From Actinomycetes bacterium (GTDB lineage: Bacteria; Actinomycetota; Actinomycetes; S36-B12; UBA10799), in NCBI GenBank assembly GCA_029779995.1, contig JAKOZM010000509.1:1-13250 (forward strand): a DNA stretch of 13,250 nucleotides, read 5' to 3'. The position numbers and the translations under genes were made by a program. Positions 1 to 7,288 of the stretch are shown in pieces. Each line of letters opens with the position of its first letter. Position 1 is the first letter of the stretch. The notes beneath the pieces were generated by a model, which did no database searches, was not told the DNA's origin, and was given only the letters and a program-made list of their open reading frames with translations.

Positions 1-84
1 AGCCTGGACGAGTTGCCACCGGTCGCCGACTACCTGCCGGACCTGGCCGACCTCGATTCGCCCGAACTCACCGGCGACTTCTAA
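1..84 (+). CDS. scpB: ScpB, segregation and condensation protein B (C-terminal end only)
   Basis: The window opens inside a reading frame whose last 27 codons, ending in TAA at 82-84, encode SLDELPPVADYLPDL followed by an acidic tail. The LDELPP-x-YLPD run is typical of the C-terminus of ScpB, the winged-helix protein that binds ScpA and forms, with SMC, the chromosome condensation complex. The gene directly downstream is an RluB-type pseudouridine synthase, which follows scpB in many actinobacteria and supports the call. The downstream GTG start comes immediately after this stop codon, so the two genes are probably translationally coupled. Only the tail is visible, so the identification rests on this short match plus gene order. 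Confidence 0.75.
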   Translation, partial: SLDELPPVADYLPDLADLDSPELTGDF

Positions 85-798
85 GTGCGCCTGCAGAAGG
101 TTCTGGCCGCCGCCGGGGTCGGCAGCCGGCGGGTCTGCGACGAGCTGATCGCGCAGGGCCGGGTCACGGTCGATGGGCAGGTGGCGATCCCGGGCACGCA
201 AGTCGATGCCCAGATCGCCGTCATCCATGTGGACGGGGTGCGGATCCCGACGGCCAGCGAGACGGTGGTGCTGGCCCTGCACAAGCCGCGCGGTGTGGTC
301 AGCGCCATGAGCGACCCGCAGGGCAAACCCTGCGTCGGTGATTTCGTGGCTGACCGGCCCGAGCGGGTCTTCCACGTGGGTCGCCTGGACGTCGACACCG
401 AGGGACTGCTGCTGCTCACCAACGACGGTGATCTGGCCAACCGGATCGCGCACCCGTCGCACGGGATGGCCAAGACGTACGTGGCCACAGTGAAGGGGCG
501 GGTGGATCCGGGCCTGCGGGTACGGTTGCGCAAGCCGGTGGAACTCGATGACGGGCCGGTGAGCGTGGATGCCTGCCGGATCGTGGACACCTCCGATGAG
601 CGCTCCGTCGTGGAGGTGACCCTGCACGAGGGGCGCAACCGCGTCGTGCGGCGGCTGTTCGACGCGCTGGGGCATCCGGTCACGCGGCTGGTCCGCACCC
701 AGGTCGGGCCGGTGCGGCTGACCGGGATGAAGCGCGGGGCACTGCGGGAGATCACGGGTAAGGAACTGCAGCAGTTGTACACGCAGGCGGGGCTGTAG
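85..798 (+). CDS. rluB: RluB/RsuA-family 23S rRNA pseudouridine synthase
   Basis: This 237-residue protein isomerises a uridine in large-subunit rRNA to pseudouridine. The N-terminal S4 RNA-binding domain occupies about residues 1-48 (MRLQKVLAAAGVGSRR, then LIAQGRVTVDG). The catalytic domain follows, with KPRGVVSAMSDP at 67-78 and the signature GRLDVDTEGLLLLTNDG at 99-115, where Asp102 is the expected catalytic aspartate. The motif HEGRNRVVRRLFDALGHPV near residues 181-199 is also typical of the RsuA/RluB/RluE/RluF branch. The GTG start at 85 is chosen because MRLQKVLA is the normal beginning of the S4 domain; it abuts the scpB stop with no spacer and no clear ribosome binding site, pointing to coupled translation. 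The exact uridine modified cannot be proven from sequence; rluB is assigned from the scpB neighbourhood. Confidence 0.93.
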   Translation: MRLQKVLAAAGVGSRRVCDELIAQGRVTVDGQVAIPGTQVDAQIAVIHVDGVRIPTASETVVLALHKPRGVVSAMSDPQGKPCVGDFVADRPERVFHVGRLDVDTEGLLLLTNDGDLANRIAHPSHGMAKTYVATVKGRVDPGLRVRLRKPVELDDGPVSVDACRIVDTSDERSVVEVTLHEGRNRVVRRLFDALGHPVTRLVRTQVGPVRLTGMKRGALREITGKELQQLYTQAGL

Positions 799-846
799 TC
801 GGCTCGGCAGCAACCCTCCACTCCCGAGATCCAAACGACCGCTTTG

Positions 847-852
847 TAGGCT
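847..852 (+). promoter_or_regulatory. Candidate -10 box of aroH-tyrA, leaderless type
   Basis: TAGGCT fits the actinobacterial -10 pattern TAnnnT and lies 7 nt before the aroH ATG, so transcription would begin at or next to the start codon. The identical hexamer sits at the identical distance in front of cmk. No good -35 element is seen. GTAGG, overlapping the box, could instead act as a weak ribosome binding site. Confidence 0.4.
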
Positions 853-858
853 TCGGCT

Positions 859-1224
859 ATGGCAGTGCGAGCAGTGCGTGGAGCGACGCAGGTGGCCGCG
901 GATGAACGCCTCCCCATCATGGACGCGGTGGGGGAGTTGATCCGCGAGATGCTGGCGGCCAACGCCGTCGACCCGGCCGACGTGATCAGCGTGATCCTGA
1001 CCTCCACCCCCGACCTGGTGTCGGTGTACCCGGCCACCGCCGCCCGGCTGGCCGGTTTGGAGGATGTGCCGCTGCTGTCCGCCTGCGAGGTCGCGGTCCC
1101 GGGCGCGATGCCGCGGGTCGTGCGTGTCATGGCCCATGTGGAATCGCCCAAGACGCGTGCCGAGATCACCCACGTGTATCTGCGCGGCACCGAAGGGTTG
1201 CGGCAGGCAGCCACCGACCAATGA
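859..1224 (+). CDS. aroH: Chorismate mutase, monofunctional AroH class
   Basis: This 121-residue enzyme converts chorismate to prephenate, the branch point to phenylalanine and tyrosine. Its length matches the AroH class of trimeric chorismate mutases rather than the helical AroQ class. Against the known Bacillus subtilis enzyme the active-site residues are visible: Arg7 in AVRGAT, Arg63 in ATAARLAG, Glu77 (Glu78 in Bacillus), Arg89 in PRVVRVM (Arg90), and Tyr107 in HVYLRG (Tyr108). The residue aligned with Bacillus Cys75 is Ser74 here, a non-essential difference. The ATG at 859 is used; there is no strong Shine-Dalgarno sequence, but a TAGGCT -10-like box ends 7 nt upstream. The stop overlaps the tyrA start as ATGA, so both enzymes of the pathway are translated together. 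Confidence 0.95.
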   Translation: MAVRAVRGATQVAADERLPIMDAVGELIREMLAANAVDPADVISVILTSTPDLVSVYPATAARLAGLEDVPLLSACEVAVPGAMPRVVRVMAHVESPKTRAEITHVYLRGTEGLRQAATDQ

Positions 1225-2264
1225 AGGTCCTGATCCGCGGTGCGGGTCTGCTCGGGACGTCGTTGGGCCTGGGCCTGACCCAGACCGGGGCCGACGTCTT
1301 CCTGGAGGACCTCGACGAGTCGGCTGTGCAGGTGGCCGTGGGCATGGGTGCCGGGTCAGCGTTGCCGTGCGAGGACCCAGACGTCGTGTTCGTCGCCGTC
1401 CCGCCGGCCGCCATCGCCCACGAGGTGCGCGCCGCTCTGCAACGCTTCCCGCAGGCCACGGTCTCGGATGTGGGCAGCGTGAAGGCTGAACCGCTGGCCG
1501 CCCTGATCGACGTCGACCTGTCGCGCTACGTCCCCGGGCATCCGATGGCGGGTCGCGAGATCTCCGGTGCCGCAGCCGGTCGCGGGGACCTGTTCGAGGA
1601 CCGGCCGTGGGTCCTGACGCCGGTACCGGAAACCGAACCCGCGCGTTTGGAGCAGATCGCCGAATTGGCGCAGCGCTTGGGGGGTTTGGTGCGGATGATG
1701 CACCCGGACGAGCACGATCGCGCCGTGGCTGTCTGCTCGCACGCGCCGCAGGTCGTCGCCTCCTTGTTGGCGGGCCAACTGGTCGCCGCGTCAGCCACCG
1801 ATGTCAGCGTGGCCGGTCCGGGCGTCCGGGACACCACGCGCATCGCCGCCAGTGACCCCGGACTGTGGGCCCAGATCCTGCTGGCAAACGCCGATCATGT
1901 GGCGGTGACCCTGCAGCGGTTCGCCGGTGATGTCGCTGGATTCCAATCGGCGCTCGCTGACGGTGATGCTGAAGCGCTGAAGGCGTTTCTGGCCGCAGGG
2001 GTCGAGGGCCGATCTCGTCTGCCGGGCAAACACGGTGGCGCAGCGGCAGACTTCGTGACTGTTTCTGTGGTGATCGAGGATGCGCCGGGACAGTTGGCGG
2101 CCTTGTTCCATAGGGCGGGCGAGGCGGATGTCAACCTCGAAGACGTGCGGATCGAGCACACCCTCGGGCGACTGCGAGCCATCGCCCACCTGGTCGTGCG
2201 CCCCGAGGCCGAACTGCGGTTCCGGGAGTCGCTGATGGAGGGTGGCTGGCAGTTGCGCGGCTAA
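1221..2264 (+). CDS. tyrA: Prephenate dehydrogenase with C-terminal ACT domain
   Basis: This 347-residue cytosolic enzyme oxidatively decarboxylates prephenate to 4-hydroxyphenylpyruvate, the precursor of tyrosine. An N-terminal Rossmann fold carries GAGLLGTS at residues 7-14; acidic Glu29/Asp30 at the end of the second strand suggest NAD rather than NADP (inference). SDVGSVK at 82-88 and GHPMAG at 106-111, with the expected catalytic-site His107, are family signatures, followed by the helical dimerisation domain with SHAPQ at 173-177, DTTRIAASDP at 204-213 and LPGKHGG at 267-273. Residues about 277-347 form an ACT domain, usually the site of tyrosine feedback control in this family. The ATG overlaps the aroH stop by four bases. 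The gene ends convergently with a minus-strand secreted-protein gene; no terminator hairpin is evident in the roughly 100 bp between them. Confidence 0.95.
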   Translation: MKVLIRGAGLLGTSLGLGLTQTGADVFLEDLDESAVQVAVGMGAGSALPCEDPDVVFVAVPPAAIAHEVRAALQRFPQATVSDVGSVKAEPLAALIDVDLSRYVPGHPMAGREISGAAAGRGDLFEDRPWVLTPVPETEPARLEQIAELAQRLGGLVRMMHPDEHDRAVAVCSHAPQVVASLLAGQLVAASATDVSVAGPGVRDTTRIAASDPGLWAQILLANADHVAVTLQRFAGDVAGFQSALADGDAEALKAFLAAGVEGRSRLPGKHGGAAADFVTVSVVIEDAPGQLAALFHRAGEADVNLEDVRIEHTLGRLRAIAHLVVRPEAELRFRESLMEGGWQLRG

Positions 2265-2288
2265 CTCAGCAGCGTGACCGCCCTCGAG

Positions 2289-2369
2289 CTATCCAGGGAT
2301 GGCAGCGACCTGCACGCGGTACGTTCCGCGTTTCAGATAGATCAGTGCCCGGTGCTTCGGCAAAGTGTT
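2289..2369 (-). pseudogene. Out-of-frame remnant of a C-terminal domain repeat
   Basis: Directly downstream of the secreted-protein stop, the +1 frame of the minus strand reads HRALIYLKRGTYRVQVAAIPG and then TAG. This resembles HRRIVNLPRGVYRVQVKAARG near the end of the preceding protein. It is either the remnant of a second copy of that domain or the displaced end of the same gene after a frameshift. It has no start codon or ribosome binding site of its own. Confidence 0.45.
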
Positions 2370-4236
2370 ATCGCCGCAGGCGGACCGCTTTGGACGTGGA
2401 GGCTGCGTAGCCGCGAGCCGCCTTCACCTGCACCCGGTAAACGCCTCGTGGCAGGTTGACTATCCTGCGGTGAGTCGGGCCGATGGTGCTCCGGGAGGCG
2501 CCGACGGTGCGCCAGGTCGCACCCTTCTTGCGCTGCACCGAGAACTGCCACTGCTTGTTGGGCCGGAGGTTGGGTTTGACGATGACTCGCAGCAGGGATT
2601 TGCGCGAGACCGCCTTGACCAAGGCCTTAGTGCGCTTGGTGGGAACGGGGGCGGTCGGGGTGACTGTGGTCGCGGCACTGGCCGGACCGGTGCCCACGGC
2701 GTTGGTGGCAGTGACTGTCACGCTGTAGGAGGTTCCGTTGGTGAGTCCGCTGAGTGTGCAGGATGTCGTGGGCGTGGTGCAGGTCTGGGTGCCGGTCGTG
2801 GCGGTGTACCCGGTGATCGGGGATCCGCGATCATCAGCGGCTGGCCAGCTGATCGTCGCGGTGCTGTCACCTGGAGATGCGGTGGGTTGGCCGGGGGCGC
2901 CCGGACTGCTGGCGACGGTCCCGGTCGCGACCTGGATGCGCTGGTGGGTGCCGTCAGAGCGATCCCACACCGTCGCGACGCGGCGGCCATTCTCGTCCGC
3001 ACTCATGCCGAAGAGGAACCCATCTTGACCTGCTCCGGACAGGACTTGCGGCGTGGACCAAGTCTGACCCTGGTCGGTGGTGGAGGCCGTCCGCACGCGG
3101 TACTTGGCGCCGTCGTACTCCTCCCAGGCGAGAGTTGCGAAGCTGCCATCGGATGATGTCACCAGTCGTGGGGTACGGGCATCTTTGCCTGCCGTGGAGA
3201 CCGCTGGGCCTGCAGTCCAGGTCTGGCCGCCATCGGTGGATCGTGCGGAGACGATGCGGTACGGGTCCACCATCGTGCCCTGCCGCCAGGTGGCGATCAT
3301 CCGGACGCCGTCCCCGGACGAGGCGATGCGGGGATCACGGGAGACTGCTGCGGGGCTGATGTTGACTGGTGGACTCCAGGTGGACCCGCTGTTGCCCGAC
3401 CTGCTCGAGGAGATGAACGGGTTGGGTGCCACCGGCGTGCTCCATAGTGAGGCCAGTGAGGTTCCGTTGGATGATCCTGCGACCACAGGGGTCGTGGAAA
3501 TGTCCGTGGCGAGCATGGCGGGTGCACTCCACGTGGTGCCACCGTCGATCGTTCGGGCCGCGTAGACCCTCGTCGCCTCCTGCCACACCGCTGCCGCCCG
3601 CTGACCGTCGGCCGACAGTGTGAACTGGGATCCCTCAGCGTTCGTACCTGCGCTGGACAGGGTCTCTGGCGTACTCCAGGTGCCGCCGCCGTCTGTCGAG
3701 AAGGTCGCCTGCACTCGGACCTTGCCCGCATCCACCCGCTCCCAGATGGCCATGACCCGGTTGCCGTCATTGGAGATGCGAACCTGCGGGCGGGAGGCGG
3801 ACTGGCCGGCCGCCGATAGGAATGGCTGGGTCGTCCACGTGAGGCCGCCATCTGTAGAGGTGGCGGCTTCGACGCGGTTGTTCACCAGGTCTGAACGCAG
3901 CCAGACCGCCACCGCGCGCGAGGCGTCGGGGGTCACTGCGAGTTCGACGTTGTACGCCTCGTTGTCCGAAATGATCCGCGGGGTTGTCCACGTCTGACCG
4001 CCGTCGGTCGAGCGGCTCACTTGAATCCGAGTGAACAGCAGGTCGTAACGGTGCCAGGCAGCGATCAGTGTGTTCCCGTCGGACGCGGACACGATGTCCG
4101 GAGAGAAGGCCGCGGCACCTGGCAGCGACAGGTTGCGCTCGGGACTCCACGTGGTCACGACAGGGTCCGCGTGGGCCGCGCTGGTGGGCACGAGGAGCGC
4201 GACGGCGAACGACACCGTAAGAAGACGACGCAGCAT
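2368..4236 (-). CDS. Secreted Asp-box (BNR) repeat protein with FN3 and basic C-terminal domain
   Basis: From the ATG at 4236 this is a 622-residue protein with an export signal (RR, hydrophobic LLTVSFAVALLVPTSAAHA, cleavage about residue 23). Seven Asp-box motifs of the S-T-D-G-G-x-T-W type start near residues 76, 127, 180, 229, 279 (degenerate), 333 and 385, spaced 49-54 residues. An eighth a-x-W strand without Asp box follows near residue 422, so a seven- or eight-bladed beta-propeller is likely. A fibronectin type III domain spans about 444-527. The last 85 residues are a lysine/arginine-rich beta module (WQFSVQRKKGATW, LPRGVYRVQV), perhaps for cell-wall or polymer contact. No FRIP motif or sialidase arginine triad was found, so a sialidase is not supported. 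A GTG at 4254 in frame would add six residues; the ATG gives the better signal peptide. The gene interrupts the tyrA-cmk interval on the opposite strand. Confidence 0.85.
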   Translation of the reverse strand: MLRRLLTVSFAVALLVPTSAAHADPVVTTWSPERNLSLPGAAAFSPDIVSASDGNTLIAAWHRYDLLFTRIQVSRSTDGGQTWTTPRIISDNEAYNVELAVTPDASRAVAVWLRSDLVNNRVEAATSTDGGLTWTTQPFLSAAGQSASRPQVRISNDGNRVMAIWERVDAGKVRVQATFSTDGGGTWSTPETLSSAGTNAEGSQFTLSADGQRAAAVWQEATRVYAARTIDGGTTWSAPAMLATDISTTPVVAGSSNGTSLASLWSTPVAPNPFISSSRSGNSGSTWSPPVNISPAAVSRDPRIASSGDGVRMIATWRQGTMVDPYRIVSARSTDGGQTWTAGPAVSTAGKDARTPRLVTSSDGSFATLAWEEYDGAKYRVRTASTTDQGQTWSTPQVLSGAGQDGFLFGMSADENGRRVATVWDRSDGTHQRIQVATGTVASSPGAPGQPTASPGDSTATISWPAADDRGSPITGYTATTGTQTCTTPTTSCTLSGLTNGTSYSVTVTATNAVGTGPASAATTVTPTAPVPTKRTKALVKAVSRKSLLRVIVKPNLRPNKQWQFSVQRKKGATWRTVGASRSTIGPTHRRIVNLPRGVYRVQVKAARGYAASTSKAVRLRR

Positions 4237-4286
4237 TTGACCACTAGAGCACACATCGCGACAACGGGGGAAGTGACCAAGCCAGA

Positions 4287-4292
4287 TAGGCT
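4287..4292 (+). promoter_or_regulatory. Candidate -10 box of cmk-der, leaderless type
   Basis: TAGGCT matches TAnnnT and ends 7 nt before the cmk ATG, exactly as in front of aroH. The only purine-rich stretch before cmk (CAGGGA) touches the start codon and is too close to act as a ribosome binding site. A separate promoter is expected because a minus-strand gene separates cmk from tyrA. No clear -35 is seen. Confidence 0.4.
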
Positions 4293-4298
4293 CAGGGA

Positions 4299-4961
4299 AT
4301 GCCTGTCATCGTTGCGATCGACGGACCGTCCGGGTCCGGCAAGTCGAGTGTGTCCAAGGGGGTCGCATCGCGCTTGCGTTTCGAATACCTGGACACCGGT
4401 GCCATGTACCGGGCCGTGACATGGTGGGGCTTGACGCATCAGGTGTCCGTCGAGGAGATCGCGGACCGTCTGGACGAGTGCGCGATCATCAGCGGAACCG
4501 ATCCCGAGGCGCCCTTCGTGACCGTCAACGGTCAAGACGTGTCGGATGCCATCCGCACGCCCGAGGTGACGGCTGCGGTGTCGGCCTACAGCGCGGTGCC
4601 CGAAGTCCGTTCGGCCCTCGTGCAGATGCAGCGGGACGCTGTGGGGAACGCCGGTCTGGGTCTGGTGGCCGAAGGCCGGGATTTGGGCACAGTGGTGTTC
4701 CCCGAGGCGACGTTGAAGGTGTACCTGACCGCCGATGTTGAGGCCCGGGCGGCCCGGCGGGCCCTGGAGAACGCCGAGCGCGGACACGACGATGATGTCG
4801 ACACCACCGGCGCGAGCCTCGCTGCCCGCGACGCCGCCGATTCCAGCCGGACCGTGTCCCCGCTGCTGGCCGCAGATGACGCGGTGCACGTCGACGCCAC
4901 GTACATGACCCTGCCGGAGGTCATCGACCATGTGGCCACATTGATCAAGGAGCGCATGTGA
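4299..4961 (+). CDS. cmk: Cytidylate kinase
   Basis: This 220-residue cytosolic kinase phosphorylates CMP and dCMP with ATP, feeding the CTP and dCTP pools. The P-loop GPSGSGKSS is at residues 9-17, followed by the CMP-site segment [11 protein letters not shown] at 30-40. [14 protein letters not shown] at 124-137 and the lid-region stretch [10 protein letters not shown] at 148-157 are family signatures, as is [13 protein letters not shown] at 177-189. Length is normal for bacterial type-1 Cmk. The ATG at 4299 gives an N-terminus that begins directly with the first beta strand. The stop overlaps the der GTG start (GTGA), so cmk and der are translationally coupled, as is usual in actinobacteria. 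In this window a minus-strand gene separates it from tyrA, so it probably has its own promoter. Confidence 0.96.
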   Translation: MPVIVAIDGPSGSGKSSVSKGVASRLRFEYLDTGAMYRAVTWWGLTHQVSVEEIADRLDECAIISGTDPEAPFVTVNGQDVSDAIRTPEVTAAVSAYSAVPEVRSALVQMQRDAVGNAGLGLVAEGRDLGTVVFPEATLKVYLTADVEARAARRALENAERGHDDDVDTTGASLAARDAADSSRTVSPLLAADDAVHVDATYMTLPEVIDHVATLIKERM

Positions 4962-6406
4962 GCGAGCAGATGCCCGGCGACGAGGTCTACACCGACGACG
5001 TCGCGGGAGAGGACCTCGAGGCGCTGGCCGCTGCTGCGGCGGTCATTGCTGAGCAGGAATACCCCGAGGAGGCCGACGAGGTCGAGCCGGAGCCGATGCT
5101 GCCCGTGGTGGCGATCATCGGCCGGCCCAATGTCGGCAAGTCCACGCTGGTGAACCGGATCATCGGCCGGCGTGAGGCGGTCGTGCAGGATGTGCCCGGC
5201 GTGACCCGCGATCGGGTGCGGTACAACGCCGAGTGGGCCGGCACGCAGTTCCAACTCGTGGACACCGGCGGCTGGGAGTACGACGCCACCGGGATGCAGG
5301 CCAATATCGCCGCCCAGGCGACCCGCGCGGTCGAGGAGGCCGACGTCGTGGTGTTCGTGGTGGATGCCACGGTCGGCGTGCAGGACAGCGACGAACGGGT
5401 CGTGCCGATCCTGCGGGCGTCCGGCAAGCCGGTGATCCTGGCCGCGAACAAGGTCGATGACATGGTGGGGGAGTCGGATGCCGCCGCCCTGTGGTCCCTG
5501 GGGCTGGGGGAGCCCTACCCCGTGTCCGGCCTGCACGGCCGAGGCAGCGGAGACCTGCTCGACGAGATCGTCGCGGTGCTGCCCGCGGAGGGTTCCGGGA
5601 CAGTGCACGCCGGGCCCCGACGGGTGGCCATCGTGGGCCGGCCCAACGTCGGGAAGTCGTCGCTGCTGAACCGCCTGGCCGGGTCGCAGCGGGCCGTGGT
5701 CGACTCGGTCGCGGGTACCACCGTGGACCCCGTGGACGAGGTCGTGATCCTGGATGGCGAGCCGTGGCTGTTCGTGGACACCGCGGGCATCCGCCGGCGT
5801 GTCAAGGAGGCGTCGGGTCACGAGTATTACGCCTCCCTGCGCACCCAGCGGGCTGTGGAACGCGCCGACGTCGCGCTGGTCGTGATCGACGCCAGCGAAC
5901 CGATCTCCGAGCAGGACATCCGGATCGTGCAGATGGTCATCGACGCCGGCCGCGCGCTGGTCATCGCGTTCTCCAAGTGGGACCTGATGGACGACGAGCG
6001 CCGGCATGCCCTCGCTCGCGAGATCGACCTCGACCTGGTCTTCGTGCCGTGGGCGCAGACGGTGAACCTCTCCGCGCTGACCGGCCGGGGCACCCGCAAG
6101 ATCGTGCAGTTGCTGGAGACGGCGCTGGACTCCTGGGCCACCCGGGTGTCGACGGGGCGGCTGAACAAGTTCGTCGCGGAGTTGCGCGACACCCACCCGC
6201 ACCCCATCCGGGGCGGCAAACAACCGCGCGTGCTGTTCGCCACCCAGGCGAGCACCCGGCCGCCCACCTTCGCGCTGTTCACGACCGGCTTCCTGGAGCA
6301 CGGCTACCGCCGCTTCATCGAGCGCCGGCTGCGGGAGGAGTTCGGGTACGTCGGCACCCCGATCCGGATCAATCTGCGGATCCGGGGGCGGCGTAAGCGG
6401 CGGTAG
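4958..6406 (+). CDS. der: Ribosome assembly GTPase Der (EngA)
   Basis: This 482-residue tandem GTPase acts in maturation of the 50S ribosomal subunit. An acidic extension of about 47 residues precedes G domain 1, a form common in actinobacteria. Domain 1 has GRPNVGKS at 55-62, DTGG at 102-105 and NKVD at 164-167. Domain 2 has GRPNVGKS at 227-234, DTAG at 274-277 and a G4 motif reading SKWD at 339-342 instead of the usual NKWD. A KH-like RNA-binding domain covers about 360-482 and ends in a basic tail (RGRRKRR). The GTG start at 4958 is supported by AAGGAG at 4947-4952 and by the GTGA overlap with cmk. Everything except the serine in the second G4 motif is typical of the family. Confidence 0.96.
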   Translation: MSEQMPGDEVYTDDVAGEDLEALAAAAAVIAEQEYPEEADEVEPEPMLPVVAIIGRPNVGKSTLVNRIIGRREAVVQDVPGVTRDRVRYNAEWAGTQFQLVDTGGWEYDATGMQANIAAQATRAVEEADVVVFVVDATVGVQDSDERVVPILRASGKPVILAANKVDDMVGESDAAALWSLGLGEPYPVSGLHGRGSGDLLDEIVAVLPAEGSGTVHAGPRRVAIVGRPNVGKSSLLNRLAGSQRAVVDSVAGTTVDPVDEVVILDGEPWLFVDTAGIRRRVKEASGHEYYASLRTQRAVERADVALVVIDASEPISEQDIRIVQMVIDAGRALVIAFSKWDLMDDERRHALAREIDLDLVFVPWAQTVNLSALTGRGTRKIVQLLETALDSWATRVSTGRLNKFVAELRDTHPHPIRGGKQPRVLFATQASTRPPTFALFTTGFLEHGYRRFIERRLREEFGYVGTPIRINLRIRGRRKRR

Positions 6407-6475
6407 GGGCTTGGCGCGGTCAACAGGCCCGAGGCCGCTGATCGGAGCGCGACACCTCCCCGCAATGCTGGGTCC

Positions 6476-7099
6476 ATGAACAACCCCGAGGCGACCGCGC
6501 AGGCCTTGGATCTGCTGCGCACCGGCGCGTCCTTCCAGTGGTACGTGATCCCGATGCTCGCGCTGGTGATGTACATCTACGGCAACGAGTACGCCAACCG
6601 GAACTTCAAGGGGATCGCGGCCGGCCTGGCGCTCTACGGCGTGCACTGGTTCGTGGAGATCGGCAACGCGGTGATCCAGCACCTCTCGGGGCACGCGTTG
6701 TGGACCGTGCCCACCGGCACGGCGTTCCTGCTGCTCGTCGGCGTGGGCGTGGAACTGAGCCTGATGTTCTCCGTCGCCGGGCTGGTCGCCAGCAAGTTCC
6801 TGCCCGAAGACCCCAAGCTGAAGATCCTCGGGATTCCCAACCGCTGGGCCTTCGCCGTGGGATGGGCGGGGTTCTTCGCGATCTTCGAGATCCTCCTGGC
6901 CATGACCCCGGCGTTCGTCTGGGTGTACCCGTGGTGGGGTCCGCTGCCGGTGTTCGTCGCCGTTTACATCCCGTTCTTCCTCGCCGCATTCCTGGCCTAC
7001 GACTGGCCCCCACGCCGCCAGGTCCGCGTCATCGGCACCCTGTTCGCCGTGGACGCCCTGCTCCTGATCCTGTTCGCCGGGGTGCTGGGCTGGATCTGA
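6476..7099 (+). CDS. Unrecognised six-helix membrane protein
   Basis: This 207-residue protein is very hydrophobic. Likely membrane segments lie at about residues 21-37, 46-64, 80-106, 124-145, 152-175 and 185-206, with short charged loops (KFLPEDPKLK at 107-116 and DWPPRRQVR at 176-184). Aromatic residues are frequent (YGVHWFVE, VWVYPWW), and His57, Glu61, His68 and His73 fall in or near the second helix, which could be a ligand or metal site, but this is speculative. No signature of a transporter or enzyme family was recognised. The ATG at 6476 has no clear ribosome binding site; AATGCT at 6464-6469 lies at the same -12 to -7 position as the -10-like boxes of aroH and cmk. It follows der by 69 bp and may be cotranscribed or have its own start. 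Confidence 0.8.
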   Translation: MNNPEATAQALDLLRTGASFQWYVIPMLALVMYIYGNEYANRNFKGIAAGLALYGVHWFVEIGNAVIQHLSGHALWTVPTGTAFLLLVGVGVELSLMFSVAGLVASKFLPEDPKLKILGIPNRWAFAVGWAGFFAIFEILLAMTPAFVWVYPWWGPLPVFVAVYIPFFLAAFLAYDWPPRRQVRVIGTLFAVDALLLILFAGVLGWI

Positions 7100-7142
7100 C
7101 CCACCCGCCGGAGGGGGCGTGAGCCACGCACCCATCAGCCTG

Positions 7143-7148
7143 TATTGT
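7143..7148 (+). promoter_or_regulatory. Candidate -10 box of the tRNA-Pro gene
   Basis: TATTGT fits TAnnnT and lies 23 nt before the first base of the mature tRNA, leaving room for a short 5' leader to be removed by RNase P. No convincing -35 is seen at the expected distance. Confidence 0.4.
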
Positions 7149-7171
7149 TGAGCACGCATCTGCGGGTGCAA

Positions 7172-7244
<73 letters not shown>

Positions 7245-7245
<1 letters not shown>

Positions 7246-7288
7246 CGTTTGAAGGGACCTGGGATGCTTCCCAGGTCCCTTCAAACGT
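7245..7288 (+). terminator. Perfect 20-bp hairpin at the tRNA-Pro 3' end
   Basis: Positions 7245-7264 are perfectly complementary to 7269-7288 around a TGCT loop. No T-run follows, which is common for actinobacterial terminators. The likeliest role is termination of the tRNA transcript. It is unusually long and perfect, and the left arm begins at the discriminator base, so a role in recombination at the tRNA end is an alternative. Confidence 0.65.

Noticed and set aside
81..1214. A 377-codon open frame on the minus strand
   Set aside because: It is antisense to rluB and aroH, both unmistakable by motifs; its Ser/Thr/Arg-rich composition is that of a shadow frame.
2365..3156. A glycine-rich 263-codon plus-strand frame
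   Set aside because: It is antisense to the Asp-box and FN3 gene, whose regular repeats and signal peptide mark the minus strand as coding.
2368..4236. Annotation as an active sialidase
   Set aside because: Asp boxes occur in many proteins; the FRIP motif and arginine triad of sialidases were not found.
4237..4254. GTG at 4254 as start of the Asp-box protein
   Set aside because: It adds six residues before a normal signal peptide and has no ribosome binding site; the ATG at 4236 is preferred, though neither has a strong one.
4586..7171. An 861-codon open frame on the minus strand
   Set aside because: It lies antisense to cmk, der and the membrane protein gene, is rich in His, Gly, Arg and Asp as expected from a high-GC shadow frame, and shows no domain.
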